Source of the DNA: Sinotaia quadrata
Taxonomy: Eukaryota > Mollusca > Gastropoda > Architaenioglossa > Viviparidae
Assembly: GCA_028829895.1 (NCBI GenBank)
Contig: CM054182.1
Coordinates: 87,097,546-87,161,545 of the forward strand
DNA: 64,000 nt
Direction: 5' to 3'
Both the position numbers and the translations under genes were made by a program. Below the pieces are notes generated by a model. That model had not been told where the DNA came from. It did not search any database and saw nothing but the letters and a program-made list of their open reading frames with translations. Positions 1-12,800 of the stretch are shown here, one piece after another; within the stretch, counting starts at the first letter, position 1; the number at the start of each line of letters is the position of its first letter.

Positions 1-3000
1 TCAAAATTGTATATAATTTCTAATTTTTTTTTGTCAAGTGTACATAACATTCTAGAAATTATTGTTTCGCACAGCTAGTGCTACTGTCAATGACAGTGTT
101 GACTAGGAACAGAACTATTGACTTACAGTCATTTTGCTTCAACTACGTTGATTGAGATCTTTCACCATTGGAGAAGAAGTGCATATTTATATTTAGTAAT
201 TTTTTTAATTTATTTTATTGAATCTTTATTTCATATTTACTTTCACTTTCTGTCAAAATATTTACACTTGGTGACAGTTTTTGGATTTAATTGTGTCTTT
301 GGTAACTATGAACAGATAGTTATTAGATTTTCTACTTTAAAAATTTGCACCCCGTTGTGTAGGACTTACAGTCGTATTTTCAAGGCATTATAAATGCTAA
401 AGAGTCAATCAGAGCTTAGAAATTGTTACAAAGTTAGTAAGAGTACCAATATAAATAGTCGCAGTAGAGAAGAAAATTATTTCACTTAAGTTGAATTCAC
501 TATTTTTAAACTAAAACTTCTTTCTCAATTGGTACAGCCAAGATTATTTATTTTATATGGTAAAATAACATATTTGATAAATGTTTTCATTGTAAAAAGC
601 AAAATCTTTCCATAAATTATTTCATTTAACAAGCAGGTATATACTTTAATAATAAAAATATGGACATTGATATCTGTTTTTAAACAAGTTTTTCAACTCA
701 TCAGAACATTAGCCAAGGACGTGTAATCCCAGAAAATTTTATTAATTAAACAATCTGCCTTTCATGTTGTGTTGTTGTTTGTGCTTAAATAATTTAGCAC
801 CCTTCAGTTTGATAATGTAATTAAAAGTATGTGTGATTTCTATTAGAGTAAGAAACCAGTCACATCTTCAGTTCTTCCCGCTCTCTATCTAATCAATAAA
901 TGATGCCAGAAAAATAACACTTGCAGTACATCATCAGTGAGGAATTTCCCCATAAAAGTAAAATTGTAATGTTATAGCACTTTTAAAAAAAAATAATGTT
1001 CCTAAACTTCAAAAATACAAATACTAACATTTTTTTCTTCTTTTTCTTTTATGTAATACTGATAGGAAATAATACTCATCTGAAATAACTTAATAATAAT
1101 GATTCAAACTTTAGTGTATGCTATTATTTTTTGTTTTGTTTTGAAATGAATTTACCTATTTAATTCTAAATTTTAAAAAAAAAACCATTCATTAGTCTAT
1201 GACTAAAATTATTTTAATAATTTGTATAAACACGTAGTGTTTTATAACTTTTCACCATTTTTTTGATTAATTGGGTTCAGTTTACATCAGTAGTGTAACT
1301 CGTACATCTCTCAGGTGTGGGAGCACTACATCCACACTTGACATTTGTGACTCAATAATATTCATGAGTTGTTGCATGAGATGCAAAGCTGAGAACAGCA
1401 TGAGACACATCAACAAAATGGTTGATTGGAGATATGATTTGTTACCCATTTCCTATAACAGTATAGTGTTCCCATAGACAGTCTCTGCAGGAGATCAAAG
1501 ATTTATGGCTTCTACTAAAAAGAAAGTGTATTGGTTGGGAGAGGAGTGGTTTCTACATTGAGCCTTTTTTCGGAGGGGTAGTATGGGGGAAAGAACAGGG
1601 AATTCATTTTTTTTTTCTTATTTTTCGCTTTTGAAAATAAGGATTTTTTTTTTAAAACTTATTATACTTTCAATTGCTTGATGAATTATTTACTCTCAGA
1701 TATATTTACATGAGTTCTTGTTTATAGTAATTTTTTTATTGCATGTATTTTTACACATAAGGCAGCTTTAAAAATTTTTTCCTAACAGTTGATTAAATGT
1801 TTAATGAAATAGCTAAATTCATCTTCGAAATCTTTACTTTTTTTATTTATCATTGTTGCCATAAAAGGTTAAGAATAATGCCTTTTTCATGGCCCATGTA
1901 ATTGTCCAATGTCTTTCTTACATTATAGCATCACAGAATTATATTGTTCATTTTTCGGCAATTTTTAGTTCTAAAAATGCAATCTAAGGATAAATAATTT
2001 AGTAAAATGGGGAGGGTGGGGGTGTTAATGTTTATTAATGTGTACTTTGCTGTGCTCTGTGTAAATACATGTTTTACTTATTAAAATTACAAATTAATTT
2101 ACTCAATAATCACCGTCAAGTATACTCTTTCTAATCTGAGGATTATTAAGTTCATATTTGTACCAGACTTCATATATATAAAACTTAAAACTTTATTTAT
2201 AAATCTGTTAAAAATACAACAGTTACAGTTCAGAGATAGACTCATCTTTAGCTTTAAATCAAGTTATTGCCAAAAGAATAACCTTGCTTGTTCCTACTCT
2301 GTAATAGTAAGTCATTGAGCTAAAATCAAAAGATGTCAGCTAAGAATTACATCTTAAGGTTTTAGTACCTTAAAAATGAGCTGTCTCGCTTATTTCCCAT
2401 TTCATGTGGTTTTGTTTTTTTATATGCTTTAAAACATATATCCCTTCTCCTCTTTATCAAGCAGGAAATACTTGTCAACATCCGCAGTTTACTAGAAATC
2501 CTTTTATACGAACTGATGTTCAAATTTAGAGATGAACATTATGAAATCCTCTTTTATCAAAGATAAAATGAGAGGAGATCCAGAGATATGTGCCTTAGAT
2601 TTTCACTTTCAATAGTAATGCTTATTAAATAAATTATATTTTCCTAAGATCAGAATTTTTTTTTTTAAATCAGTTAGCAGCTTTTTTTATTATATTTATT
2701 GACTGTTTAGAAATAATTTATTTTATGAAAGAGTGTGTAGTGACATAAATTTGCAATTTTAAATACCTTGGATTATCTTAATTGTCTGAGAAAAAAATAG
2801 GAATCCTATGGCTAGAACTGGGTCCTTCAGTAATTTGGAGTTAATGGTGAAGGAGGTGGGGGGGGGGGGAGCATCATTTAAATAGAAAAATTCAAAGAGC
2901 AGTAATACTAATAGTTTTTCAGAACAACTACATTAATATATTTTCGTACGGTGACGGTTTCTTCAAATTTTGAATATTATATTTGTCTCTCTATTTGATT

Positions 3001-4772
3001 ACATCTTTCTTTTTTCTAAGAGAAATTTAAATGAGGCAGATTTAATGAATTTTTCACTTATTAATCTGCAGAACTAATTTAATCACTTTTTGACATTTTA
3101 GAGGTTTTGTTGGGTTTGGAGGACTCGTTTGTTTTAGGGGGTATTTTGTTGCTTTTTCTACATTATTACCTGATTTGTTATTTTACAAGTTTATAATTAT
3201 TCATCCTTTTTGTTATGAGTTTTTAAATGTCAATGCTGGTGCTAATTATCATAATCAGTGTACATGTTTGAACAAAAACGGTTTATCGCGAAAATGTAAT
3301 AAACATTTTTGGGTGTATTACATCTCCTGGATATCTGCTTTGATGTTAGCATAGAAAGTAGGGTTTGGGTTGGTCTGATTGGCTGTACATTTATGTAATG
3401 CTCTGTTTATTAGTCTTATGCCAGGTATCATGACATAGATAGTAAAAGGAATATTACCGTAACATTTTACTGCCAGACATATTCCACTGTAGTGTACTGT
3501 AAGGGTACAGTGCACTTCTAATGTCAACACACCACAGGTGTTTGGAGTCACGATAACTGAAGCTTGAGGCCGGACGACCAACATCTCAGACACATCAGAG
3601 TCAGCCTTTGTCATACATGCGTCCTTGTAAAGTTTTCTTGAAGGTATTTCAAGTATACATGGATGCAAACCTTATAAATCATGTAAACCATGTGATTGCT
3701 GATTAGTCCCACTGTATGTTTTGCTTGTCTTTTTTTAAACCTTTCTTTATTTTTTCTTCTTTTTTTTTTAAAGGAAAAATGTACACCTTTGTTTCAGTTT
3801 TGTGTCATATGAAGACGGAAAGAACACATTTAGTACATTCAGTTAGAGTACCCATTTTTCAATGCACAGTTAATTAGCAGGCTTTATTTCTGTGACTGTA
3901 TTATGCCTTTTAAAGTTACATAATTATCATGGGTTTAACAAATAGATGATGGATTATATAAACTTTATGTTGATAATAGTCATGTAAATACTGATTTATT
4001 ATCTTGCCATGGTAGTTAACATTGTTTGTAATTTTTTACAAAATCTTAAATTAGTAGTGCATTTTAGTTTTAAGGTAAAAAATTAAATAATACAAAATAT
4101 GCGCACATCACTATGTTCATGATACAAAATGATTTGGGGTGGCTTTGAGGTTTTAAAAAAAAAATGTACCAGTATATGTATGACACTTTTAAAACTTAAG
4201 TCTTCTTTGCAAACAAAACAGTTATGACATGCAAAAAAAAAAAATCAAAATTGAAGTATCCATAAAAATATGTATATGGTGGCACATTTTTTAAAAATTT
4301 TAAATAAAATTAAGTGATGTGTCAGATATTTTTTTTTACATTTTAATGCATTGCTAATGTTGCTAAAGGGATGTCATTAAAAGGGACATTTTCCAAACAG
4401 CTTATTATACAGTTGAAACTAAAATTGATTACATTCAGAGCTATACAGCCAAGTCAACCAGATAAAATGGCCACCCTATCCAACAGTTGTTTTCTTTTAA
4501 ATTTAATGTTAATAGTTTATATGGAACTTCAAGGTTCTCATTTATTAAAACTGACATGATCTAAGTAAATACAACTATAAGATATAGCCATTTCATATTA
4601 TAATTCCATATATGCAAATGTAAATTTTTAATTATAGCCTTTGTTTGAGTTTTTGTTTTTAAATATAGTCCACCGTTATCTGTATTTCATTAAAATTAAT
4701 TTGAATTGATTATAAATTAGTGAGACCTATGAACTTGAATGATTGTGAAACCCCTGTGACTGCTGATCTTAC

Positions 4773-4950
4773 AATTAGGTCATTGCCTTGAACCCATTGA
4801 GACTGGTAATTTTACAGTCATTGCCTTGAACTCAATGTGATACATTTAGGTCATTGCCTTGGACCCATCAGGATTGATAATATTGTACAGGTAGGTCATT
4901 GCTACTGAGATCTGTAATTGTACTGCTAGGTCATTCTCTTGAACCCACAC
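4773..4950. repeat. Degenerate tandem repeat, about 40-bp unit
   Basis: The core AGGTCATTGCCTTGAACCCA recurs about five times with substitutions and spacing changes (near 4776, 4815, 4850, 4891 and 4929). It is an old, decayed minisatellite in otherwise unannotated DNA. Confidence 0.6.
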
Positions 4951-7900
4951 CAGCTACCCAGAGATATTTTCAGAGCTTGTTAGTCCTGCTCATATCTCAT
5001 AATTTAAAATGACATTTTGAGGTCATAAAGTTTAGATAATGAATATCAGTGGGATACACTTTTCTTTATAGTTAAATTTACAACTTTTATTTGTGATGTT
5101 AAAATAAGTAATCATTCTTTATTACTGCCTTCACTGGTATTGTTGTAATTCAAATTAAGGTTCATAAAATAAAAAGATGAGTGATTAGGCAGGAACCCTT
5201 TAAGCAATCCTCTCATTTATAATTACTTTCAAACTAAGATGTGATCATACACTGATTATAATTACAACTGAATTAATACATTCACAATAAAGTAATTTCA
5301 CAACATTTTACAAAAGTCTGCAAAGATTTATGCTGGTTACTTAGAAAAAAAATTGGGGATTGTTATTATTATTTTAAAATCATAATTGTGTTGTATATAG
5401 TTTTACATCAGAACCAGTTCAGAATAAATAAGAAAAATAGTGAGGGCAACTGAATTAGCAATATTATCCATTAATAAAAATAAAACCTAACCAATGAAAG
5501 CTATATTACAAGTGTTGTTGGTTTTCTCCTCAATGTTTGATAATATCCTAGCTGTGTCTGATACACGGTGTGTACCTATCAACATGCCTGCTTTGGATGT
5601 TTGCAAAAGAAAAGCTGAAATGGGCAGCTTTTGTTTGAGGTGGGTTGCATCTTTCTTTCTGCGCATGAAAAAGGAGTAAATTATTGACAAATGGTTTGCC
5701 TCAATGCATCTTAGCAGATAATGATAAAGGACTATGCCATTAGTCCAGTAATTGATGTTAACATTGCTTGAACAATTATGTGATTGTGTATTACAAATGA
5801 ATCATTCAAAATAATATGGATTTTTCATTAGAGATAATTTTCTAGCACTCCCCACCCATATTATTTATCATCACATCCCACATATTTAGTGATCACCAAT
5901 ACTTTAATAATCACAATTCCCTGTATGTATTAAGATGTCTGTGGGTTTGGTTGGATTTTCTGCATAGAAAATTCAACAAATCTATTCACCTATGAAAAGA
6001 AAGTGGTAAATTCTTGGGAATTTATTAGCATAGTATTGCTCAAGAGAAAACTGTCCTCATACTTCCATCATTTCCCTTCACACTTATATCACATATGACT
6101 TGTGCCCTTGGAAGGTCTGTTTTATGATATATTGAGGCTGACTTAGTGCAACTTAAGATGTACAAGAGCTTAGACATGGACTCTTCTTTCTTTTTATAGT
6201 TTTGTTGTTGTAAGTGAAATGTGCTGTCATAAGTTGTATTCTTTCTGTTCAGTTTTTGCTTCATCAATGCACCTTTTGTGAATCCATGTTTAAGCTTTTC
6301 TGCATAATAATTCAAGCACAAATTTAAAGTGTCTTTAAGATAAAAATGGATATTTACACATCTTCAGAAATCTAATACATGTGGGTGGTTCTGTTTTTGT
6401 ATTTTTGCAGGTATCAGCCTAAAGACAAGACTGCTTATTAACAAGTCAGCTGACAGTGGTGGTTAACATCATATTCGGTATTCCTGTAGTTATTTTTCTT
6501 GTTGCTTTGTGGGGTTTTAGTTCTTGTTAAAATTTAAATCCTAAGGGGGTGTTGGGAGGAAGGTGGAAAGAACAGAAATAATATTTATTATTTTCTTCTG
6601 GTCTACAACAGAATCTTACATTCAAATCATTTAGAAGAAATTTCCCCATCCCATTGTAATTGAATAATTCGTTTTAACTTCATGAAACATTTGCAGAGCT
6701 TGGGGAAATAATACTTTTTGCATTCTGAACAAATACTGAAGAAAAACTGCTTGTTGTTACTACTGAAATGGCATTCAGAATGAATAAACATCATTGTGAG
6801 AATGTGTGTGTGCTCTCTATTGCATTAGAGACCTGTAAGGGAGAGTCATTTTGAAAATGTTGTGTTTAATAGATATCAAAATGTTTTACAAACACATCTT
6901 GTTATTATCATTATAAACATTAAGTTTGTAAAGAGCAAAATATTGCAGAATAATATGCATATTTTTACTTCCAGTTATATTTTATGACTAGATGTCATTT
7001 ATTTGCTTAGCCATTAAAATCAGTAATTACAATAGCTATTTATTTTATTTTCCAATTGTACATACATAAGTTTTTATTTTTGTATAGGTGATGTTTGATC
7101 TGTAATTCATTATCATTAGGAAATAAAATTAAATGTATTTGTTCTTCTCTTTTCCTTGAACTATGTTAAAATAGTTTTAGAGCATATAATATATTTTAAG
7201 GATTGCATGTGACTTGAATGAGACTGAGAGCATGACAAAAGATGCTCAGCACTAGATTTACAAAACATCATCACCCTATGGCACATAGTCATGTTTTCTT
7301 ACTCTGGACATGGAAAAAAGCACTTTTTAAGCTTCTTTTATGATTGTGACATTGTTGAATGGTGATTTTTTGCATGGAATAAACTTTTTAAATGGGGGAA
7401 ATTTTCAATACAGAACTGTCCGATTTGTTAGAATTAAATAACTTAGCATCTTAACAATGCTTTTCATTACAAATTAAAAAGATAAATGTGCATAACTTAG
7501 TATCATTTGCACACAATGAATTCCCAATTTGCAAATATTTACATTATATCCAAAGCTGCAAACTATTATGTATTATACAAAATTATTTTGTTTTTGAGAT
7601 TCAAGTTTGTTTTACTGTTTTCAAGGGTTTGATGAAAAATTATGCTAAAAACTTTAAAACATTACATTTTTTAGTTTATTTTGAGATTACATTTTCAACT
7701 GTCATGACAGATCTGTTGCATTAACCAATAACAAACATATTTTTATTACATTTCTGAAAAATGATAAATAGAAAATAAAACAATACCAACATAATTTCTC
7801 TTAACCACTCCCATGTACAATATTTTTTGTCTGAAGTATATGATGATGATTCTCGTGTTCTTTTCTCTCTTATACATATATAGTTAACATAAAAATAAAG

Positions 7901-9544
7901 TTCAGTGAAAAAATTGTTTATGGTTTCTTTTTATTAATCAAAACTATATATACTATTTAATATTATCTAAGAAAATGTCCTGCATGTATTAGTTGAGCTT
8001 TTTCTATATTTCTACAAGAAAATACCCATAAAGATTTCTAATGAAACAAAGGGGCCATCACACAATACACACCATTCAGGAAAATTATGTATGCATACTA
8101 TTCTTACACAAACATTTCTAACAGAATAAAGGGGGCCATCTAGCGATGCATACAATTCAGGAAGATTAAGTATGTGTACAACTTTGGAGACACTGCTTGC
8201 AGACAGTGACAACAACACGAGTGCTTTTGCACAAGCCTATACTGCTGAACATTGAATTATGTGTTGAAATATATACCTGTCCTAAATGAGAAAACATGGT
8301 CCAATCAGAAACCACTGCCTTCCTCCTGTTCAGTCATCCTTCATATTCTAAAAGTACTTGTGCTTAAATAGAAGTATGTATTTCATGTTTTTCTTAGAAG
8401 CTTGACAATTTCACAAGTTGCTACATCAGACAATGTGACAAACAAGATAGACAAGATACAGTAAAAGTTAGATCTTCATAGCATAATAAGCACTAAAGAT
8501 TTTTTGTGATCACCAAGAGAAGGATTCAATATAAGGCATGAGGTCTTCCCATTGGCTCTTCTGCACAGATATATTTTTTCAAGACTACATATATATGTAG
8601 TGATTTAATCATTTATTAATGAAATATTTTACTTATTCATCTTTTACACTTTTTCCCAGTAATTCCTAACAGTTGATCAAGAACACACACAACCAACTAT
8701 CATTAAGTTTGTTTATAAACTAAGTTTATTAAAGTAGCCCATAATTGTGCAGAAAATAAAAGAAACAGGAACATTTTCTTTAATAACTCTCCCTCCCTGT
8801 ACAAAACCTTCCAACTCAAACCAGTACTTTCATTTACCACTATAGATGACAGATTTGGCAAAATAAGAAGAGTTCAGAGAGTCTGTGAGTGCAATGGTTA
8901 AAAGTCTAAAACAAACTCGATGGAACCTGTTTATGTCTAGAGATGAGGCTGCATCATCTCAATGACAAAAGCAAAGCAGAGATTAGGCAAACTCATCATC
9001 AAATGCCAATTGAGAGCTAAAACTAAAGGTACGCAATGCATTAGATTGGATATTACCTTCATGATATAAAATGGTCTATGAGCAAACTTGATTCTGGCCT
9101 TATAATAGTAAAAATAACAAATGCTAGACGAAATAATACTGAATATCAGTTTGTCTCAAGGTAACAAGCAATTATATAGTTCGAGATTGTAAATGATTCA
9201 CCATAATAAAAATTTTGTCTGCAATCAATATACACATTTTCAAAAGACTTCCATGTTTACTTATACAATGACAAATAAATTATAAAATATTGCAGCCAAT
9301 AATACCTTAAAAGAATAGATAGCTAAAATGACTAGAACATAAATAAAAGTACAAACAGCACAAATAATATTCATCACAGGTTCTATCTTTCACTTTTAAT
9401 TTGGAGAAACTAAATTTCTTCCAAACTGCTACAACTAGATGAATCACAATGATACTATTTTAAAAAATTATTTATATAAAGACATGTTCTACTAACCTCC
9501 TAAATGCATACACCACCCTCAAAAGAAAATAATAAAGTTACTAC

Positions 9545-9564
9545 TTTATTCCCAAATATTTATT
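9545..9564 (-). promoter_or_regulatory. Candidate polyadenylation signals of METTL23
   Basis: Two AATAAA hexamers on the minus strand (TTTATT on the plus strand at 9545-9550 and 9559-9564) lie about 135-150 bases past the METTL23 stop codon. In such AT-rich DNA the hexamer is common, so the assignment rests on position only. Confidence 0.35.
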
Positions 9565-9696
9565 GTATTTTTTTTAAATTACTAAAAATAAGGATGATTT
9601 TATTAGATTATTCTTTTCAATTTTAAAAAAAAAAAACAATCACTTTTACAGTTTTACACATTAAATAAAGCAGGAACAAATTGAACAAAATAGTTA

Positions 9697-9856
9697 CTAG
9701 TGTGTTTTGGTGCTAGTTATAATATATAAATGGATACTATCAATGCCAGGGCAGTCAAATGCCTGAACACAGTCCTCAGTAAAGAAGGAACTAACTGAAA
9801 CTTCTCGAGCTACTAAACTCCATTTCTTCAGGAAGAACTCTATAGATCTTGTTACG
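9697..9856 (-). CDS. METTL23: METTL23 coding exon 5 (C-terminus)
   Basis: Completes a split Ser186, reads S-I-E-F-F-L-K-K-W (compare vertebrate S-L-E-x-L-L-x-K-W) and ends at TAG 9699-9697. The last 35 residues have little similarity to vertebrate METTL23. Confidence 0.85.
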
Positions 9857-12800
9857 CTGAAACAAATATAATAAATAGTTAATAAAAGAACAAATAATAC
9901 AGTATGGTTTGTAAAATAAATACAGTATCAAAATGTATTGTTAAAAAAAATATGATATAAAATGGCTTGTAAACAATATTTATTAGACCTATTAACAAAT
10001 TTTTTTGTAAAGAAAATGTGAAGAAATGTTGTCTTATAAAACATGTTGTTATATGACTTGTAAAACATTAATGACAGGAAAGTACTGTTATATAATTGTA
10101 ATAGCTAGTGAAAAATATAATTTCTTATAAAAATTTGTGATTAGACTGTTTTGTAAAAATATTAACAGATATTATAAAGTGATAATTCTTTTTTAATAAA
10201 AAGTATTGATGAATACAATAATGATTTGTGAAAATTTTAATATTTACTAACTCATGTTTACCTTAGAGCTAATAATAATTCATACAAAATAATGCTAAAG
10301 TTTTACCAGAATTTCATTTTGATGGTTATGATACAGCGCAAAAGACAAATGAGCAAAACCTTTTAGAACAAGACTGCTTGTGTGCAGTGCATTCCTTAGG
10401 GAATTCTGGCCTTAGTCAATGATGTGTGCCTTATAAGTGTATTTGAACACAGATATGAGCAATCTGCAACACTGTGCATCAATACTCTGCTGGGCATAAC
10501 ATTTATAGGTGCATTACAATGCATACATCACAAAACTGAACATTACTACAGCAAATCTCTGTGAAACATACAAAGGTATGACGCAGCAAATCTCTCTGCA
10601 GAGCTCATGAAGGTTTGACAACAAATCCCTTTGCAATGTTCACAAAGGTTTGACAACAAATCCCTTTGCAATGTTCACGAAGGTTTGACAACAAATCTCT
10701 CTGCAATGTTCATAAAGGTATGGCAGCAAATCTCTCTACAATGTGTACAAAGGTTTGACAGCAAATCTGCAATGAACACAAAGGTTTAACAGTAAATCTG
10801 CAATGTGCACATGGGTTTGACAGCAAATCTCCCTGCAATGAGCACAAAGGTTTAACAGCAAATCTCTCTACAATGTGTACAAAGGTATAATACAACAAAT
10901 CTCTGAAATATACATGAATAATGCATCAAACTTGAGAAATTCCTACAAAAGTATGACAGCAAACTTGAGACATGCCTACAAAGGTATGACCAAACCTGAG
11001 AAAATACCTACTACTTGATGTACTAAAGGGGTGTGGAGGGAATCTATTCTTTGTTTATTCTGTAAAGATAAGGATTACCCCCAGTTTCAACATGGAGAGA
11101 AAGAGTACAAGTTTTCTCACCTCCTTGCTTGATATGTGCACCAAAACTCACACTTGCAGTTAGATTGCATCAGGTAGGAAATTGTTACAAGAACATCTTC
11201 AAAATCTAAAACAAAAGTAATCATTGTATGTTAATAACTTAAAATCTATGCATATATACAAATATTCATTCTGCAATGTTTGCTGATTTGAAAATTAGAT
11301 ACTTACCATTTTTAACTTTTATAGAATGCCATTACAAAAGCATTGCACAACAAAATTAAAACAATGCAATTACAGTTTTAATTAACTATGGATATGATCC
11401 AATATATAACTAAATAATCTGTGAGGCATATTTTCATGCAACACAGGTATAGCCAATAAATTAAAATGCATTTCTTTTTAATAGAATTTAAACAATCATT
11501 TTTCTAGTGTATATATATATATATATTTATCACTTTTTCTAGATATTAATAAATATTTTATCAATATCACTTTGATAATTTCAAATGCTGTTTCTAATTC
11601 TTACAGGTGGGACAAATTAATATCTAATCAACTCTGTTCTAATATACTGATCAGATATTGGCCATTATACTAATCCCTGGAGCTCAAATCCAAGGGATAT
11701 GATCAAGCTGGCTTTATTATATCATTTATATGCCCACCACCACCACCAATGTATACTACCGTTAAAATAAACAAAAGAACATATACATTGAAGAAAAAAT
11801 CTTTTAATCAAAGTTACAAGTCTTGTACAACTTTACATCATACATCAAATATTTACTAATCAACACTTGTTCATTTAAATAAATTGTTAAAACATTGACT
11901 TGAGAATATATTCTTGTCACTCACAAAGAGATTATGCAAGTGATTCCTTTAATTTAAATATTATCCAATCCTACTAAGTAAAGTGCTAGATTCTCTGCCG
12001 AGTCTGAAGTTGACATGCACAGTGACTGAGTCAGCCAATATTGTTCAACATCAATGTTCCACCAGGTTTACTCCATCTCTAATTGCGACTCAGGGGGCAC
12101 CATTCTGAATAAGTTGTTCAACCAGGTTTACCCCATTTATAATGGCGACCTTGACCAATTCATACATTTCTTCTGTCGGTTTGACATTTCCAAATATGTT
12201 TAGTGCAAAGTCCATTCAAGTTTGGAATATATCTCCCTGAATCTGTTTTTAGCCATGGTCAATTACTGAGGTTTCGACAGTCTTATAATATCAAAATTAA
12301 AATGTTTGATAGATCCAAACAAAACAAAAAAAGGTGAAAAGTAACAATTTAACATTCACTAAAAAGTAATCTTTGCCAAGTACGTGAGAAAGCTAATATG
12401 ATTGGGATTTAATTAAATCCAACAAATCGAAAATTATAATAAAACCATACATGCAATAATTGATCATGTTGAATGATGGGGTTTATTTTCTAGTTAAAAT
12501 TTACTATATTTAAGTCATTAAATTTAAGATAATAGTATTATGCCATTAAAAGGGGGGAAAAATTGATTTCTAAATTAACTTCATATTTTTATAGTTATTT
12601 GTCAGAGAAAATAATTTTATTATTCAAGAACATAATCTCCAAAATGTACATGGAGATAAACTTAGCAACATACAACTAAGTTCAGATATAGTTAGGCCAT
12701 AAGTATTGACATAACGAACATAAAACATATTTCATCATAGACATAGTACTGAGAAAAAAAAGAACAGAAATAAAATAAAACTTAAATTGCTGCTGCAGTT

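Larger units (their letters stand above)
1..9696. other. AT-rich region with no gene that can be named
   Basis: No protein family is recognisable in this stretch. It contains A/T homopolymers, a G run near 2858-2870, a degenerate repeat at 4773-4950 and a two-copy repeat near 8035-8175. A few short reading frames with splice-like ends (near 1282-1449, 3318-3668, 5487-5690 and 6063-6299, all best read on the minus strand) might be exons of an unidentified gene; they are treated as findings, not as genes. The lower end may include the 3' untranslated region of METTL23, which is transcribed leftwards from 9697. Confidence 0.5.
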
